A stretch of 64,000 nucleotides of DNA, from positions 425,956 to 489,955 of the forward strand of contig CAAAJI010000014.1 of assembly GCA_900642245.1 (NCBI GenBank), in the 5' to 3' direction. The position numbers were made by a program, and so were the translations under genes. Below, in pieces: positions 53,787 through 64,000 of the stretch (its first letter is position 1; the number at the start of each line of letters is the position of its first letter). The notes under the pieces are model-generated. The model was not told where the DNA came from, made no database searches, and saw nothing but the letters and a program-made list of their open reading frames with translations. Source of the DNA: Fragilaria radians. Its lineage: Eukaryota > Bacillariophyta > Fragilariophyceae > Fragilariales > Fragilariaceae.

Positions 53787-56700
53787 AAGATTTACCCCTT
53801 TAAATGGAGAACGTTAAGCCTTCTAATACTGAAAATATTATAAGTACTCCACGTAAGTATGACAAAAGAAACTTCAACGTGGCAACCCCAAGGGACTTCT
53901 ATCATTCTGATGACGTTTTTATTGGAGGACATCACGAAACCATATTGGGTTTGACTTACGGATAATGTGTGATTTATCACGATAAACTTGTAGTTGGTGG
54001 CGCAAATCTCCCACTCACAAAGTTACAATGAGGGTGGCAAAACCTAATATTGCACTAAATTGAGAGCACACACAAAAATTCCAATCTACAGCCATTCAAA
54101 AGGAGACAGGCAAGCCTTCGTTTCCGAATACACTATTGGCTGAACTAAGCGATTAGTCAATGTTAGCAAGATTGAAAATTATATTATAGGTAAAATGATG
54201 CAGAAATAGATCAATACATAATTTGCTTTCAATCTCATTGCTAGTTAAATTGTTCAATGAATTTTTTTCATTGTCATTGAAAAAAACAAATCCTTTTGCT
54301 TAAGTGTGGCAACCCACAAGTATATGAAATCGGAGCAGCATAATATCTCTAAATAAATTACAAGACTCCTTAAACTTTGCCCACCTCTTCGGACTTGGAA
54401 ATTTGAACGCCTATGCCTTGTTAACACTCCAAGCTTAGTGGGAAAAGATAACTTTAAATCTTAATGTTGAAGGACTATGAAGGAAGTATTAGAATAGAGT
54501 TTCAAACGTAACATTCCTCTTCAAAGCACGAGCATGGGGTCTGGTGAGCTTCCTGTCGGGCTAATGATCGGGTTTTTGAAACCTGGGACAAAGTAAGTCC
54601 GTCAAGCCATCGAACAATTTCGCTGGGAGGCTAACAATAAACGTTGGATATGGCACAGATGGCAGCTGTTTTTAAAACTCCAGCGATTCAAGCATCAAGT
54701 TAGACAAACGATGAATTTTGAGTGAGCTGCTACCAAAACTAAAAATCTCAACGGAGCCAGCATTGAATGGTAGCTGGGCAGTCACAGGAAGTGGACTCCA
54801 CTCTATCCTGCCTAAGCATCTTGAGTTAGACCCCCTTTTACTTCACCCACGCCACGGGGCTCATTCAAGCAATATACACATTTGGATAATTTGTCCCCCA
54901 ACCATGAGATTCCCTTCAAACTCTTTTCAACACTTTTCCCACTGTATTTAAATCATTTTAGAAGTCACCTTCACAAGACTCATGCTGTTGTCAACTTCAA
55001 TCGGACAATCGACAGATACACTTTAGGCTCTAGACGCTGAACGCTAAAATTGCATCTCCACTGAATTCGAGTCATTTAAGCACCTAGATTTGGCATCCAC
55101 GTATATCAAGTTGATTAGAGTAAAATACAAAATGCTACCATAAGTAGGTGGTCACCAATGCTCAAATTAGCTGAAGCCAAATCAAGGTATTCAGCAAGAT
55201 CAAGAAGAATACTGGTGAATTTTCTCTGTAATTAATCACACGCCATCCGTAGATTTCACTAAAGTGGATTCATCGAAGGTTCCTAACTTGGAAAGAGCAG
55301 CGGTATGATGAGTAACAAAGACAGCAAAGGCAATAAATGTAAATCATCATTCAACGTGTCATTTGGGTGAAATGCTTAGATATGAATCTGGTTCTATCTA
55401 TTCAACTATGAAACAAAAAGTTTCAATAAATATTTGTCTCATAAAAACATGATTTCAAATGTCAAGTCTTGATGTACACCATGGAATTATCTCATTTTCA
55501 ATCAAAGATTCACGCGATTTGATATCTCGAGATGCTGCTTCAATTGTCAGTTAAGAAAATATCGGGCTTAAAGTGAAGATGAGGAAACTATCTGTATCCA
55601 TCTGATTTCAAAGAAGAGAATAATTTTGATGATGAGGGTACACTAAAGCTAAAGTAAATTTTGTTTTGCGACTTGTTGGCATTTAACGAAACTTGTCATA
55701 CTTTTTGAATATTCCTTGTCTCGAGACTCTGTGAACGGTTCTACAATTATCATGTAATCTGAAGAAAAGAACGTTAACCTACTAGTAGAATCTCATCATC
55801 AAGCTTATTGTCTCATGATAACAGGATAAGAAAACCGTGATAAAATCAACTTGTATCCTAAGAATTTCAGCCATGAAGAATTCACACTAATCTTTGCAAG
55901 ATCTTCATACAAATGGTTCTTGAAGCAGGGATTTCTCTCTCTTGTGTTTATCCAAAGCTCAGTTGGATTTGGCTAGCTTCATTTATAATATTGCCGCTAT
56001 CAATGCTTAACCCAAAGTAATTTCGTTGTTCTCTGTATCATCTGCCCAATCACTGCCGTAATAGGGGCAGCAAGAAACGCCCGCTAAGCATTATACTGAA
56101 TAAAATTATTTCCATTATGAATGTTACAGCAAAACAAGTTATCGACGCATTGGTGATGGAATGGCTTTCTCACTGCCCGCAACCCCATGACATACAAAAC
56201 AGTCCTTATTGATCTGAAATGCAGCAAGCAAACCTAGATGGACTGTACTACGGCATCATACGAAGCAATGGAAACCATAGCTAAGGCTACTGTTTTCAAA
56301 CAACATGGTGCAGTGCAAAACGGAAATAAATTCGTTGCAGAGTGCCATGTACCGAAGGTTACAATTCATGAAGCAAGTGTCTTACTTTCACATGTTAGCA
56401 TTCTAAATATAGAGTGTAAAATGTTAATTTAATGCTTTAAACAATTACAACATAATGAAACAATCCCGTGACTAGTAGGTAACCCTACTAACCCTACTGT
56501 TTTCTAAGTTTAGAGGAAACAACTGGAATGAAAGTATTATTTCACTGTTAAAATTTGGAGAGAAAACAGATCATGTTATTTGTGATAATGGAATTTTACA
56601 GAACACTGCTGCAATTGATTTGTTAATCAATCACATTTTATTTTCATGCATGAGCAAACTATCAGATGCTTCTAAGTTCGCAAATACATTACTATTCAGT

Positions 56701-57288
56701 ATCATCCCAAATTTGTGATGATATAAAATAGCCAATGAAGCGTTGCTTACGAAGTATACTTCTCGGAACTTACCTAGACCAGTAGCACTGGACGACTCTT
56801 TCATGGAAACCCATATAGAATTCTAGAAAGAAGGAGGGCCAAAATCAGGACATTCAATATTTGGCCAAACATGCTGCTGAGAATCAATTTAAAGTGTATT
56901 GGATAATGTACTGAGCACAGCAACAAAAGTAACTAAGTTAATGGTAAAATTACGCAACGTAAAAGTATCGAATTTGTCATGCATAGATCGTGATGTGAGA
57001 ACCTATAATTTGACGCAACATGAAAAATTGGTAGAAAGCGGAGCAATGGACAGTAATGAATAAACTAGCGGTTTCAAACCGTACCTTGTTCGTTGAGTGG
57101 ATAAAAGACTGTACTAGTGTAGAAATTTCTGTACGATATGAAATGCTTGCAGTCTTGGAAAGGTAATACGAATAATGTTTAATATATTATGGTATATCCT
57201 AATCAGTGCCTACATACAAAAAGGCATTTTCCATACATACTATCAAGTACATTGGTTCATCGATCAGAAGCATTAGCTTCGCTATCCC
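53787..57288. other. Long intergenic region between ALDH and zinc-ARM paralogue B
   Basis: About 3.5 kb. Short frames (54718-54951, 56238-56432) lack family signal. Near 56118-56200 the reading NVTAKQVIDALVMEW is faintly like a Gypsy integrase segment, but no other domain supports it. No paralogue-flank similarity was noticed, nor any RNA gene. Confidence 0.35.
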
Positions 57289-60200
57289 ATGTCGAATTCT
57301 CTAAACGGACGAAAGGCATTCTCAAGAGGCGGTGACTCTCGCAATGGATCTCTGACGACGGGTGAAATGAATCAACGAAATTTGGCTGAAAAGCGTCATA
57401 AGAAGGGCGAATGCGTTAAATGCGGTAACAAGACCCACAAAATTGGCCTATTTGGAAAGCGAACGGCTTTGACAACTGAAGGCTTGTCTCTTTTTGGACG
57501 TTGCTTGTTATGTGATCCTGTAGAAGGAAATTCAAGGCGTTCAGTGGACGTGTCAAGTCATCAATTGAACTCTAATCCTCCAACTCAGCAGCCACGATTA
57601 CCAGCACAGTTTTCCCAACAACCTCCGATGGCTATCCTCCCTTCTGGCCTTCCAGCTTTGCCGCATGGACTAGTAATCGAAGCTGAATATCGAGAAGGAT
57701 TTCATCAGGATGATAATACTATTGTATCTGGAATTACCATGGATCCTCGATTGAGAGAAGGTGCTCGTAATTGGAACGGTGAATATCTCCCTGACGAGAT
57801 TTCCGATGAAGAATCGACGGGAGGCAATGGCTGGCCTGTTGTAAAGGGAAGACCAGAGCCATCAGTGTCAGGAATGGACGAAATTTCTCGACCACCAACA
57901 CGCACTGGAATACAATCTCCCAATTCGAATTATAGACAAACCTATCCCCAAGCTCAAGGTTACAACAATCATGCAACGCCATGGAATGGACCTTCTCGTA
58001 CCCCCTTTCATGTCTCTATGCAAAATGATTACGAGTTTCCTTACAATCATGAAGGTGTAGAAGGGATTCGTTCTTCTCGAACCGCATCTCCCTCAAACGA
58101 ATCACGTGGAGGTCGAGTATCACGATCAAGTAGTGGACGAGGAGAAGAACGTAAATCCACTGGTAAAGATTCTTACCACTTTAGAGATGAATACGGTGTT
58201 GATAACTCACAGCTACCATCACATCAAATCACGTCGCTTGAATTTTCGCGGAGTGAAAATTTACATTCAAATCATCACCGGATACAAATTGACGAACGTT
58301 CTAAAATTCGAAGTGTTGACGAGGCTGATGAGGAAATATTAAGACAGGCTGAGAGTTACGGCGATGCTGTATATGATCGAGAGCCTCGAATGCATGAACG
58401 CAACGGATATTCCATGAAATGGAATGCAGCAGATGGGGAATCGCTTCAACAAAGCGAAATAGAACGCAACCGTGTTGTCTCACAATCAGGTTCGTCTCAC
58501 TACGGTGGCAGTGTTTGGTCCAATAGCAACGGTGCATTAAGCACTTTTTCAGCTCATAAGCGTCGTGGTCAACCAGATGATGATAATTCGAGTGTCCTGG
58601 ATAGAAGTACTAAAGTGAAAGCTAATGTAAGAAAACCAAGGGAGGCCATTGACAATAGTTTGGTCAAATCTTCAATTTCAGTGGAAGATATTGGGGCGAT
58701 AATTAATGACCCAGACGACAGGTACCGCGATAAAAGTTTTAAGTCCCTGGCAGAGCTGATTCTAAGTGAAGGTCAACAGGCAAAGTTAAACTTCACTGAA
58801 AATGACGGCATTCGAATACTAGTTGAAAGCATTTTCAATCACATGCCAGATTCTTTGGTTATGGAATCAATATGCGAGCTTCTTTATGCGCTTGTTGCAT
58901 CATCAGACGGGAAGTCGGAGTCTGATGTTTTGATTGGAAACAGTGCAGAAGGCGCTGTAGATGCGCTACTAATTACTATGCAAACGCATATTAATGTTGA
59001 AACTATACAATGGTCAGGATGTGGAACACTCAACTGTTTAGCCTCTGCTTCTAGTAGCAACTCTCAAGTTCCAGATGGATCTGAATCGGGTTCTGTGTTT
59101 ATTGTGGTGAACGCCATGGACAATCACCGAGACTCTCAGCTTGTTCAGGAGTGGGGCATCCGAGCTCTTTACAGCCTGTGCATGCTTTCGAAACACGCTG
59201 AGTATAATAAAAGGAATCTTGTTACTAGTGGAAATGATGGTGGTGGCGGAATGGATGTAATCAGTAATGCCATGGAGGTTGCAAAAACTGATTTGGTGAC
59301 ATTGGAATTGGCTTGTAGACTATATTGGAGTCTTGCGGCAAATGAAGACGTCGCACAAGGTTTGATGGAAACTCCAGAAGCTTTTTCTGCCATTATGAAT
59401 GCAGTGGAGCGAAATCACAAGAAAACGGAAGCTGCGCCTATGATGGAAGCGGCATTTGGAGCATTTGCAAACTTTGCGCGCGCTCCCGATGAACGTTGTC
59501 TCTTCCGCGACTCAAATGTCATCGACAAGGCAACCCAATCCATTCAAGCCTATCATTACGATGAAGTCCTGTACGTAGAGGCATGTGCCTTGCTTGGTGT
59601 CCTCGCCACAGATCGAGGAAATATGCAAAATCTCTTGGCATGTGATGTTGTTAATGTGATTGCGAAGCTGTTTCCAAAATATGATCATAATCAGTTGTTA
59701 CAAGAAGAAGCGCTCTGGGCCCTGATTTGCCTCACCTATGATTGTGAAGTCGCCAAGCAAATTCTTTCTTCCGAAGCTAATGCTACAGTTGGAACTCTTG
59801 TTCGAATTATGCGTGATACTAGGTCTTCCCTAAGCAGTAAAGAAATGGCTTGTACTTTAATTGGTTCCTTGTGCACTCTTAAAGAATCTGCAAATATTGC
59901 AGTAACCAATGGTGCCATAGATGCAGTTTTAGCTCTAATCCGAGATTTCCCAGAAGAAAAAGAAATACACGAGGCCGCTTTTGTAGCTTTACGCAACATA
60001 ACAATTCAAGTCAACAATGTGGATCTCTTTTTGAGGAATGAAGTAGCCACCATGATTTTGAAAGCCGCGTCTTTTTCTGAGGATTCGTCTTCCGCACAAT
60101 CAAATGTTTGCTGTCTACTTTGGAATGTTTGTGCCAAGGCCAAAAAAGATCCATCATTACTTGTCGACGCCGGCGCCATCGCGAATATAGTCCGTGCTAT

Positions 60201-60798
60201 GCAAGAACATATAGACTCAGGTGAAGTGTTAGAAATGGCGTGTGGTGCATTGTGGTGTCTCATCGATAAATCAGAATCACGAAAGAAAGAACTCTTGGCC
60301 TGTGGTGCAATTGATGCAGTGAACTGTGCTTTAGTCATGCATCCAAATAGGCCCGCTACACTCGAGAAAGCATGTGGCCTGCTTGCAAATGTCTGTACAA
60401 CAACTCATATGGCTGAAGCTATTGCACAGTCACAAGGAATTAGTAATGTTGTGGATGCAATGACAGCCAATTCAACTTCTATGAAGCTCCTTGAGTTTGG
60501 GACCTTAGTATTGAGGAACATTGTTTTGACAGATAAAAGCTTTGCTGCCGAGGCCATGAAGGGGATTCCCATTGTACTTCGTTGCATGAAAGATAACCCG
60601 GATAAAGTAGGATTCCAAAGAGAAGCTTGTAATGCGTTATGGGCATTGGCAGCTCAATCTAGTGATTGCAAAAACGAAATTCTGAATCGGGACGGAGTTT
60701 CCATACTCATGGCAACATTGGAGCACAACAGCTGTGTAGGGGATGTACAGGAGGCAGCACGAGGAGCTATCAATCAATTAGCCTCATCATCTTCATAA
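57289..60798 (+). CDS. Zinc-motif/armadillo-repeat protein, paralogue B
   Basis: 1169 residues, single exon, same architecture as paralogue A. The N-terminal module has C42/C45 in CVKCGNKTHKIG and C72/C75 in GRCLLC. A disordered middle shares short islands with A, such as GRPEPSVSGMDEISRPP, YGDAVYDREP, GGSVWSNSN and KRRGQPDDD. From about 452 onward is an ARM/HEAT array nearly collinear with A, for example LQEEALWALICL, ESICELLYALVAS and CGALWCLIDKS. The islands and repeats are conserved while the linkers differ in length and sequence. That suggests both copies are kept under selection. Orientation is divergent from A, 8.4 kb apart. Function unknown; scaffold or adaptor role inferred from ARM repeats. 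Confidence 0.88.
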   Translation: MSNSLNGRKAFSRGGDSRNGSLTTGEMNQRNLAEKRHKKGECVKCGNKTHKIGLFGKRTALTTEGLSLFGRCLLCDPVEGNSRRSVDVSSHQLNSNPPTQQPRLPAQFSQQPPMAILPSGLPALPHGLVIEAEYREGFHQDDNTIVSGITMDPRLREGARNWNGEYLPDEISDEESTGGNGWPVVKGRPEPSVSGMDEISRPPTRTGIQSPNSNYRQTYPQAQGYNNHATPWNGPSRTPFHVSMQNDYEFPYNHEGVEGIRSSRTASPSNESRGGRVSRSSSGRGEERKSTGKDSYHFRDEYGVDNSQLPSHQITSLEFSRSENLHSNHHRIQIDERSKIRSVDEADEEILRQAESYGDAVYDREPRMHERNGYSMKWNAADGESLQQSEIERNRVVSQSGSSHYGGSVWSNSNGALSTFSAHKRRGQPDDDNSSVLDRSTKVKANVRKPREAIDNSLVKSSISVEDIGAIINDPDDRYRDKSFKSLAELILSEGQQAKLNFTENDGIRILVESIFNHMPDSLVMESICELLYALVASSDGKSESDVLIGNSAEGAVDALLITMQTHINVETIQWSGCGTLNCLASASSSNSQVPDGSESGSVFIVVNAMDNHRDSQLVQEWGIRALYSLCMLSKHAEYNKRNLVTSGNDGGGGMDVISNAMEVAKTDLVTLELACRLYWSLAANEDVAQGLMETPEAFSAIMNAVERNHKKTEAAPMMEAAFGAFANFARAPDERCLFRDSNVIDKATQSIQAYHYDEVLYVEACALLGVLATDRGNMQNLLACDVVNVIAKLFPKYDHNQLLQEEALWALICLTYDCEVAKQILSSEANATVGTLVRIMRDTRSSLSSKEMACTLIGSLCTLKESANIAVTNGAIDAVLALIRDFPEEKEIHEAAFVALRNITIQVNNVDLFLRNEVATMILKAASFSEDSSSAQSNVCCLLWNVCAKAKKDPSLLVDAGAIANIVRAMQEHIDSGEVLEMACGALWCLIDKSESRKKELLACGAIDAVNCALVMHPNRPATLEKACGLLANVCTTTHMAEAIAQSQGISNVVDAMTANSTSMKLLEFGTLVLRNIVLTDKSFAAEAMKGIPIVLRCMKDNPDKVGFQREACNALWALAAQSSDCKNEILNRDGVSILMATLEHNSCVGDVQEAARGAINQLASSSS

Positions 60799-61924
60799 TG
60801 AAGCGAAATTTTAACGCCACGAGATGTTCCGAATATTAAGTAGAAATTGCATGTTACATTTTTTCATAGTGCAACTTCTTGTTGATTTCATCATTATTTT
60901 CGCTCAACTTTATAGGCTTTGTATGATTACTTCAGTCACATCCACAGTAAGTAATTCGTCAAATTATTTGATACATTGAAAAGTGCCGCCAAATGTGCAA
61001 GACAGAAAATTCAAATTGATGCAAAAGACAACAACCTTCTTGTGACTTCGAAGAGTTTGTGACAATTTTCAATATTACGTCATCATAAACTATTTGAATG
61101 ACATTGCTTGAGCCTCAAAGCAATCTTACTATGCCGAGGAAATGGCACATGTTAAAAGATGAAATGAAGCAAGTATAAAAAAGTTCACATCGGATAGGCT
61201 AGATTTAATGTAATTGCTATATGAATTGGTTTTACCATGAGATTGGAAACAAGTGAGAGATACTTAGTTGATGAAAACAAAAGATAGAGAAAGTATACAA
61301 GGAATAGAAAAATACTGAAGGGTGCAAATGGAAGAGAGGACCAGTCATTGTGTTGCATTCATTTAGAAAGCATTGTATGATTTCATGGAACTGAATCAGA
61401 TGAATGGAATGGAGCATTGACATGCAAAGATGTGACAGAGGAAATTTCAATGGTTAAGGTAAAAAAAGTATCAAGCTCAGATTCAAACGTTCTATTCAGC
61501 TTGGAAATGACATACTTTGAACAAACTGGAGAAAGGATTGAAAAGAAAGATCTTATTGAATTTTTATGGTAAAATTAGGCGAGTGTCAATTATCCTTATT
61601 TCGAGATCACATTCCTTCCTTGAATTCTTCGTTCCTAGTTTCCTTTTTTTGTTTCTTGAAAATCATTGTTGTTTTACCTGCTTTACAACGCTTTGTTTCA
61701 AGGATAGCATTTCAACCATAAAGATCCTGAAAAGATTTGTGTCATACAGATGGTAAATAAAGTCTACACAATGAAAAATGAATCTTGTTAGTTCTCCTTC
61801 CAAACTCTACGATTCCTTATTCTTGGAAGGCCTAGACACATACGTACTTTTTTCGACGGAAGGTCGACAAATGAGTACCGTTGAAATACAGTACTGGGTA
61901 TCGTCACACATCAATACTTGGAAA
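60799..61924. other. Intergenic, upstream of the YebC-family gene
   Basis: About 1.1 kb, AT-rich, no recognised feature. It ends at a 20-N gap that lies just upstream of the next start codon. Confidence 0.4.
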
Positions 61925-61944
61925 NNNNNNNNNNNNNNNNNNNN
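61925..61944. other. Assembly gap (20 N)
   Basis: Nominal 20-N gap 18 bases before the YebC-family start. Its true size may differ, so the 5' UTR is uncertain. Confidence 1.
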
Positions 61945-61962
61945 TTGCCTCCCATTGATATA

Positions 61963-63159
61963 ATGAGATCGTCAATGAGCATGAACTATCCTCGAAACCT
62001 ATTTGGTCGCATCAACTTCTTCCTATGCTTAATTGTTGTATCTAATGGATTTTCGTTTATGCCATTATCAAACCCACCAGGAAGTATCGATCTAAAAGAT
62101 ACAGTGCAACAAAAGGAAATGTTATTTCCACTTTGGAAGGGCTTCAAGCCATCTTCTTTTTCGAAAACAGCTTTGAGTATGGGTCGTGCAGCTGCAGTTC
62201 GCGCAGCTACCAAATCAAAGACAGATGCTGCCAAGGCAAAAACCAATGGATTTTATGGAAAGAAGATTATCATGGCTGTCAAACAGGGTGGTTCGGCTGA
62301 TCCCGAAGCAAATACGATGTTGCGTGATGTCATCAAAGCAGCAAAGGCCAACAATGTGCCTGTAGATGTACGTGAAAAAGATTCTTTTCATTTGAGTCAT
62401 TGTAAATAAAGTTGTCAACCTGATTTTTCGTTTCATGATTGTACTCATCTCGTGCTTTCAACCATTTCGTCAACTCTCTCTCTCTCTCTTTTCAACGAAA
62501 AAGAATATTAATCGCGCGATAAAAAAGGCTTCGGAAGCCAGCGTGGGTGATTTTTCGGAATATACCTTTGAAGCCTATGGCTTTGGAGGTGCTAGTTTTG
62601 TAATCACCGTTCTGACGGACAATACCAACCGAGCCACATCCGATGTGAAGAGTTGTGTCAACAAACGACAGGGGAAAATCGCGGAGCAAGGATCAGTTCT
62701 TTTCCTGTATGATCGTAAAGGAAAGATAGAAGTTCCTGCCGTTCTTGAAGAGGAAGCCCTACTCGAAGCGGCTATTGAGGCTGGATGTGAAGAAATGGAA
62801 CTTGTGCAGGTATGCCAATATTCAGCTTTGTAGAGATGCTATACGTTGGATCATCATCCGATTCATTTTGAATTGCTCACAAATAACTTGAATTCTCTAA
62901 ACCTTCTTTTGTTAACTTACATATTCAGGACGATGAGAACCCAGACATCTCGATCATCTATTGTGACCCCAAAGAAACAGGATTGATGTCTGATGCTGTC
63001 AGATCAATGGGACACGAAAACATGAAAATGGGCTTGGTTTGGATAAGTAAGGCACCTGTGGAAGTGTCTGACGATGAATTTGAAAAGAACATGCAAATTA
63101 TTGATGCTTTGGAAGAACTAGATGATGTTGACTCAGTGGAACACAACATGTCAAATTAG
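61963..63159 (+). CDS. Plastid-targeted YebC/TACO1-family protein, three exons
   Basis: Exons 61963-62367, 62504-62809 and 62929-63159 give 313 residues. The introns are 136 nt (GTACGT...AAAAAG, with a CT-rich tract) and 119 nt. YebC/TACO1 proteins act on translation of polyproline-containing or organelle-encoded proteins, and some bacterial members bind DNA. The family is clear from SMGRAAAVRAATKSKTDAAK, KQGGSADPEANTMLRDVIKA and VPVD/NINRAIKKASE spanning the first junction. It continues with EAYGFGGASFVITVLTDN, RQGKIAEQGSVLFLY and the C-terminal DALEELDDVDSV. The N-terminus has a hydrophobic stretch (FFLCLIVVSNG) followed by FSFMP, the Phe-type plastid cleavage signal. The start at 61963 is the first ATG after a gap. 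Two later in-frame ATGs (61975, 61981) are alternatives. Confidence 0.92.
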
Positions 63160-64000
63160 TAACGCACAAATTGACAAAGTAATCATGAGATAGTTGACGT
63201 CATTGAATAATGCTTAAAAATACTTGTCTGCAACATTCTGTTGCCTACTTTTGTTTTACCTTTCTGGGATCGTCATCATAGTTATTTTGCTAACGTTTTC
63301 CGGTCGACACACTCTCCCTTGGATCTTCAACACACTAATTTTGATAACGTTTTCCAGAAGACTTGGAAATTCAGTTGAAGCCTAACAAGTAACAAAAAAG
63401 TTTGTCATACAAATTTCAGTTAACAAAACACCCAAGTCACATCCTTTGTATGTTTTCAATTGCTTGTGATAGACTGGAGTGGTGGCTCCTATATGAAAGC
63501 TTTGTTTCCGTTTAAAAGATTATTCAACACAACACTCTTGTTCCTGCTGTTATGGCACATATCATGTTGTTCGCACACATGTCAACTCATATCCTTACTT
63601 TTCAAGTTGTATGGATACACTGGAATTTTGACTGTTAGATCCAGACTTTAAATTTTTATTTCAGAGGTTATTTATTCAACAGAACTGCGCAACTTTCCAA
63701 CCGTCGCAGAAGCTGTTGCAATTTGATTATCATACAATAGACTCTGTAATAATTAACTAAATTATGAAGTAATTGTGTAAAGGAGGAGAAAACCACAACA
63801 TATATTTTTCATTATGGAACTTAACCTGGTAACTACAACCACTCGTAAATACGTCCCGATGAACACTTCTCTCGGTTATCCTACTTGTATCAGTCTTGAT
63901 CACCCGAATTAAGGAAAGGGCCTGACCGGTCGGTCGAAAAAAGAAAACGCAACCATGACAGACGCCGATTTCTTACTACAGGACAGTACTAGCCAACACT
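63160..64000. other. Intergenic to window end
   Basis: About 840 bases. The words TTGTTTTACC and GATAACGTTTTCC recur with small changes near 63250-63360, suggesting a short imperfect duplication (CTAACGTTTTCCGG at about 63291 and GATAACGTTTTCCAG at about 63343). No gene is recognised before the edge. Confidence 0.35.

Noticed and set aside
55080..55140. FKHLDLASTYIKLIRV resembling a Gypsy RT FSKLDLxSGYHQI box
   Set aside because: Single short match interrupted by stops; no YxDD box downstream.
56118..56200. NVTAKQVIDALVMEW resembling a Gypsy integrase segment
   Set aside because: Similarity is faint, the following DxG-EF region is absent and no RT is nearby.
1..64000. CRISPR arrays, bacterial operons, rRNA genes
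   Set aside because: No regularly spaced direct repeats, no Shine-Dalgarno-linked gene clusters and no rRNA core sequences were seen; the window is eukaryotic.

Overview
The window looks like nuclear DNA of a diatom (a photosynthetic stramenopile). It is AT-rich and gene-sparse. Genes carry short GT-AG introns; I can place seven, of 70 to 136 nt. Two proteins start with a signal peptide whose predicted cleavage site is followed by phenylalanine, the pattern used to enter complex red-lineage plastids. Degraded Ty1/copia elements of the kind common in diatoms, and several stramenopile-type proteins of unknown function, point the same way. The species is not identifiable from what I can see. Three runs of N are assembly gaps.

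Layout. 0-7 kb: the end of a dispersed repeat, a plastid ClpP protease gene (+), a DsbA-like oxidoreductase gene broken by one frameshift (-), and a large single-pass membrane protein with a propeller-like repeat ectodomain (-). 7-14 kb: gene-poor, with a 55-bp tandem duplication and a decayed copia retrotransposon. 14-20 kb: a Lys/Ser-rich protein with a conserved C-terminal module (+), a decayed hAT transposase (-), a membrane-anchored phytochelatin synthase (+) and a short basic-region protein (-). 20-30 kb: gene-poor, with a gap, repeats, an F-box-like gene (-) and a second decayed copia element holding a telomere-like GGGGTTA tract. 30-44 kb is gene-rich: an LYR-motif protein (-), a sulfotransferase-like membrane protein (+), an RHL1-like topoisomerase VI accessory protein (-), a GT17-like glycosyltransferase (+), an acidic Ser-rich protein (-), and a four-exon VTC4 polyphosphate polymerase (+). 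45-61 kb: two long paralogous zinc-motif/armadillo-repeat proteins in divergent orientation, with a membrane-anchored ALDH3-type aldehyde dehydrogenase (-) between them. 61.9-63.2 kb: a plastid-targeted YebC/TACO1-family protein (+).

The genes do not form an operon-like pathway, as expected for a eukaryote. Functional themes are plastid proteostasis and translation (ClpP, YebC), metal and phosphate handling (phytochelatin synthase, VTC4), and secretory-pathway glycan modification (GT17-like, sulfotransferase-like). The most unusual items are the membrane-anchored phytochelatin synthase with an overlapping upstream ORF, the divergent zinc-ARM paralogue pair, the frameshift in the DsbA-like gene, the RHL1-like protein, and a dispersed repeat ending in CTAG-T. 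Several long reading frames begin with GTG or TTG when extended fully; for those I moved the start to the first in-frame ATG.
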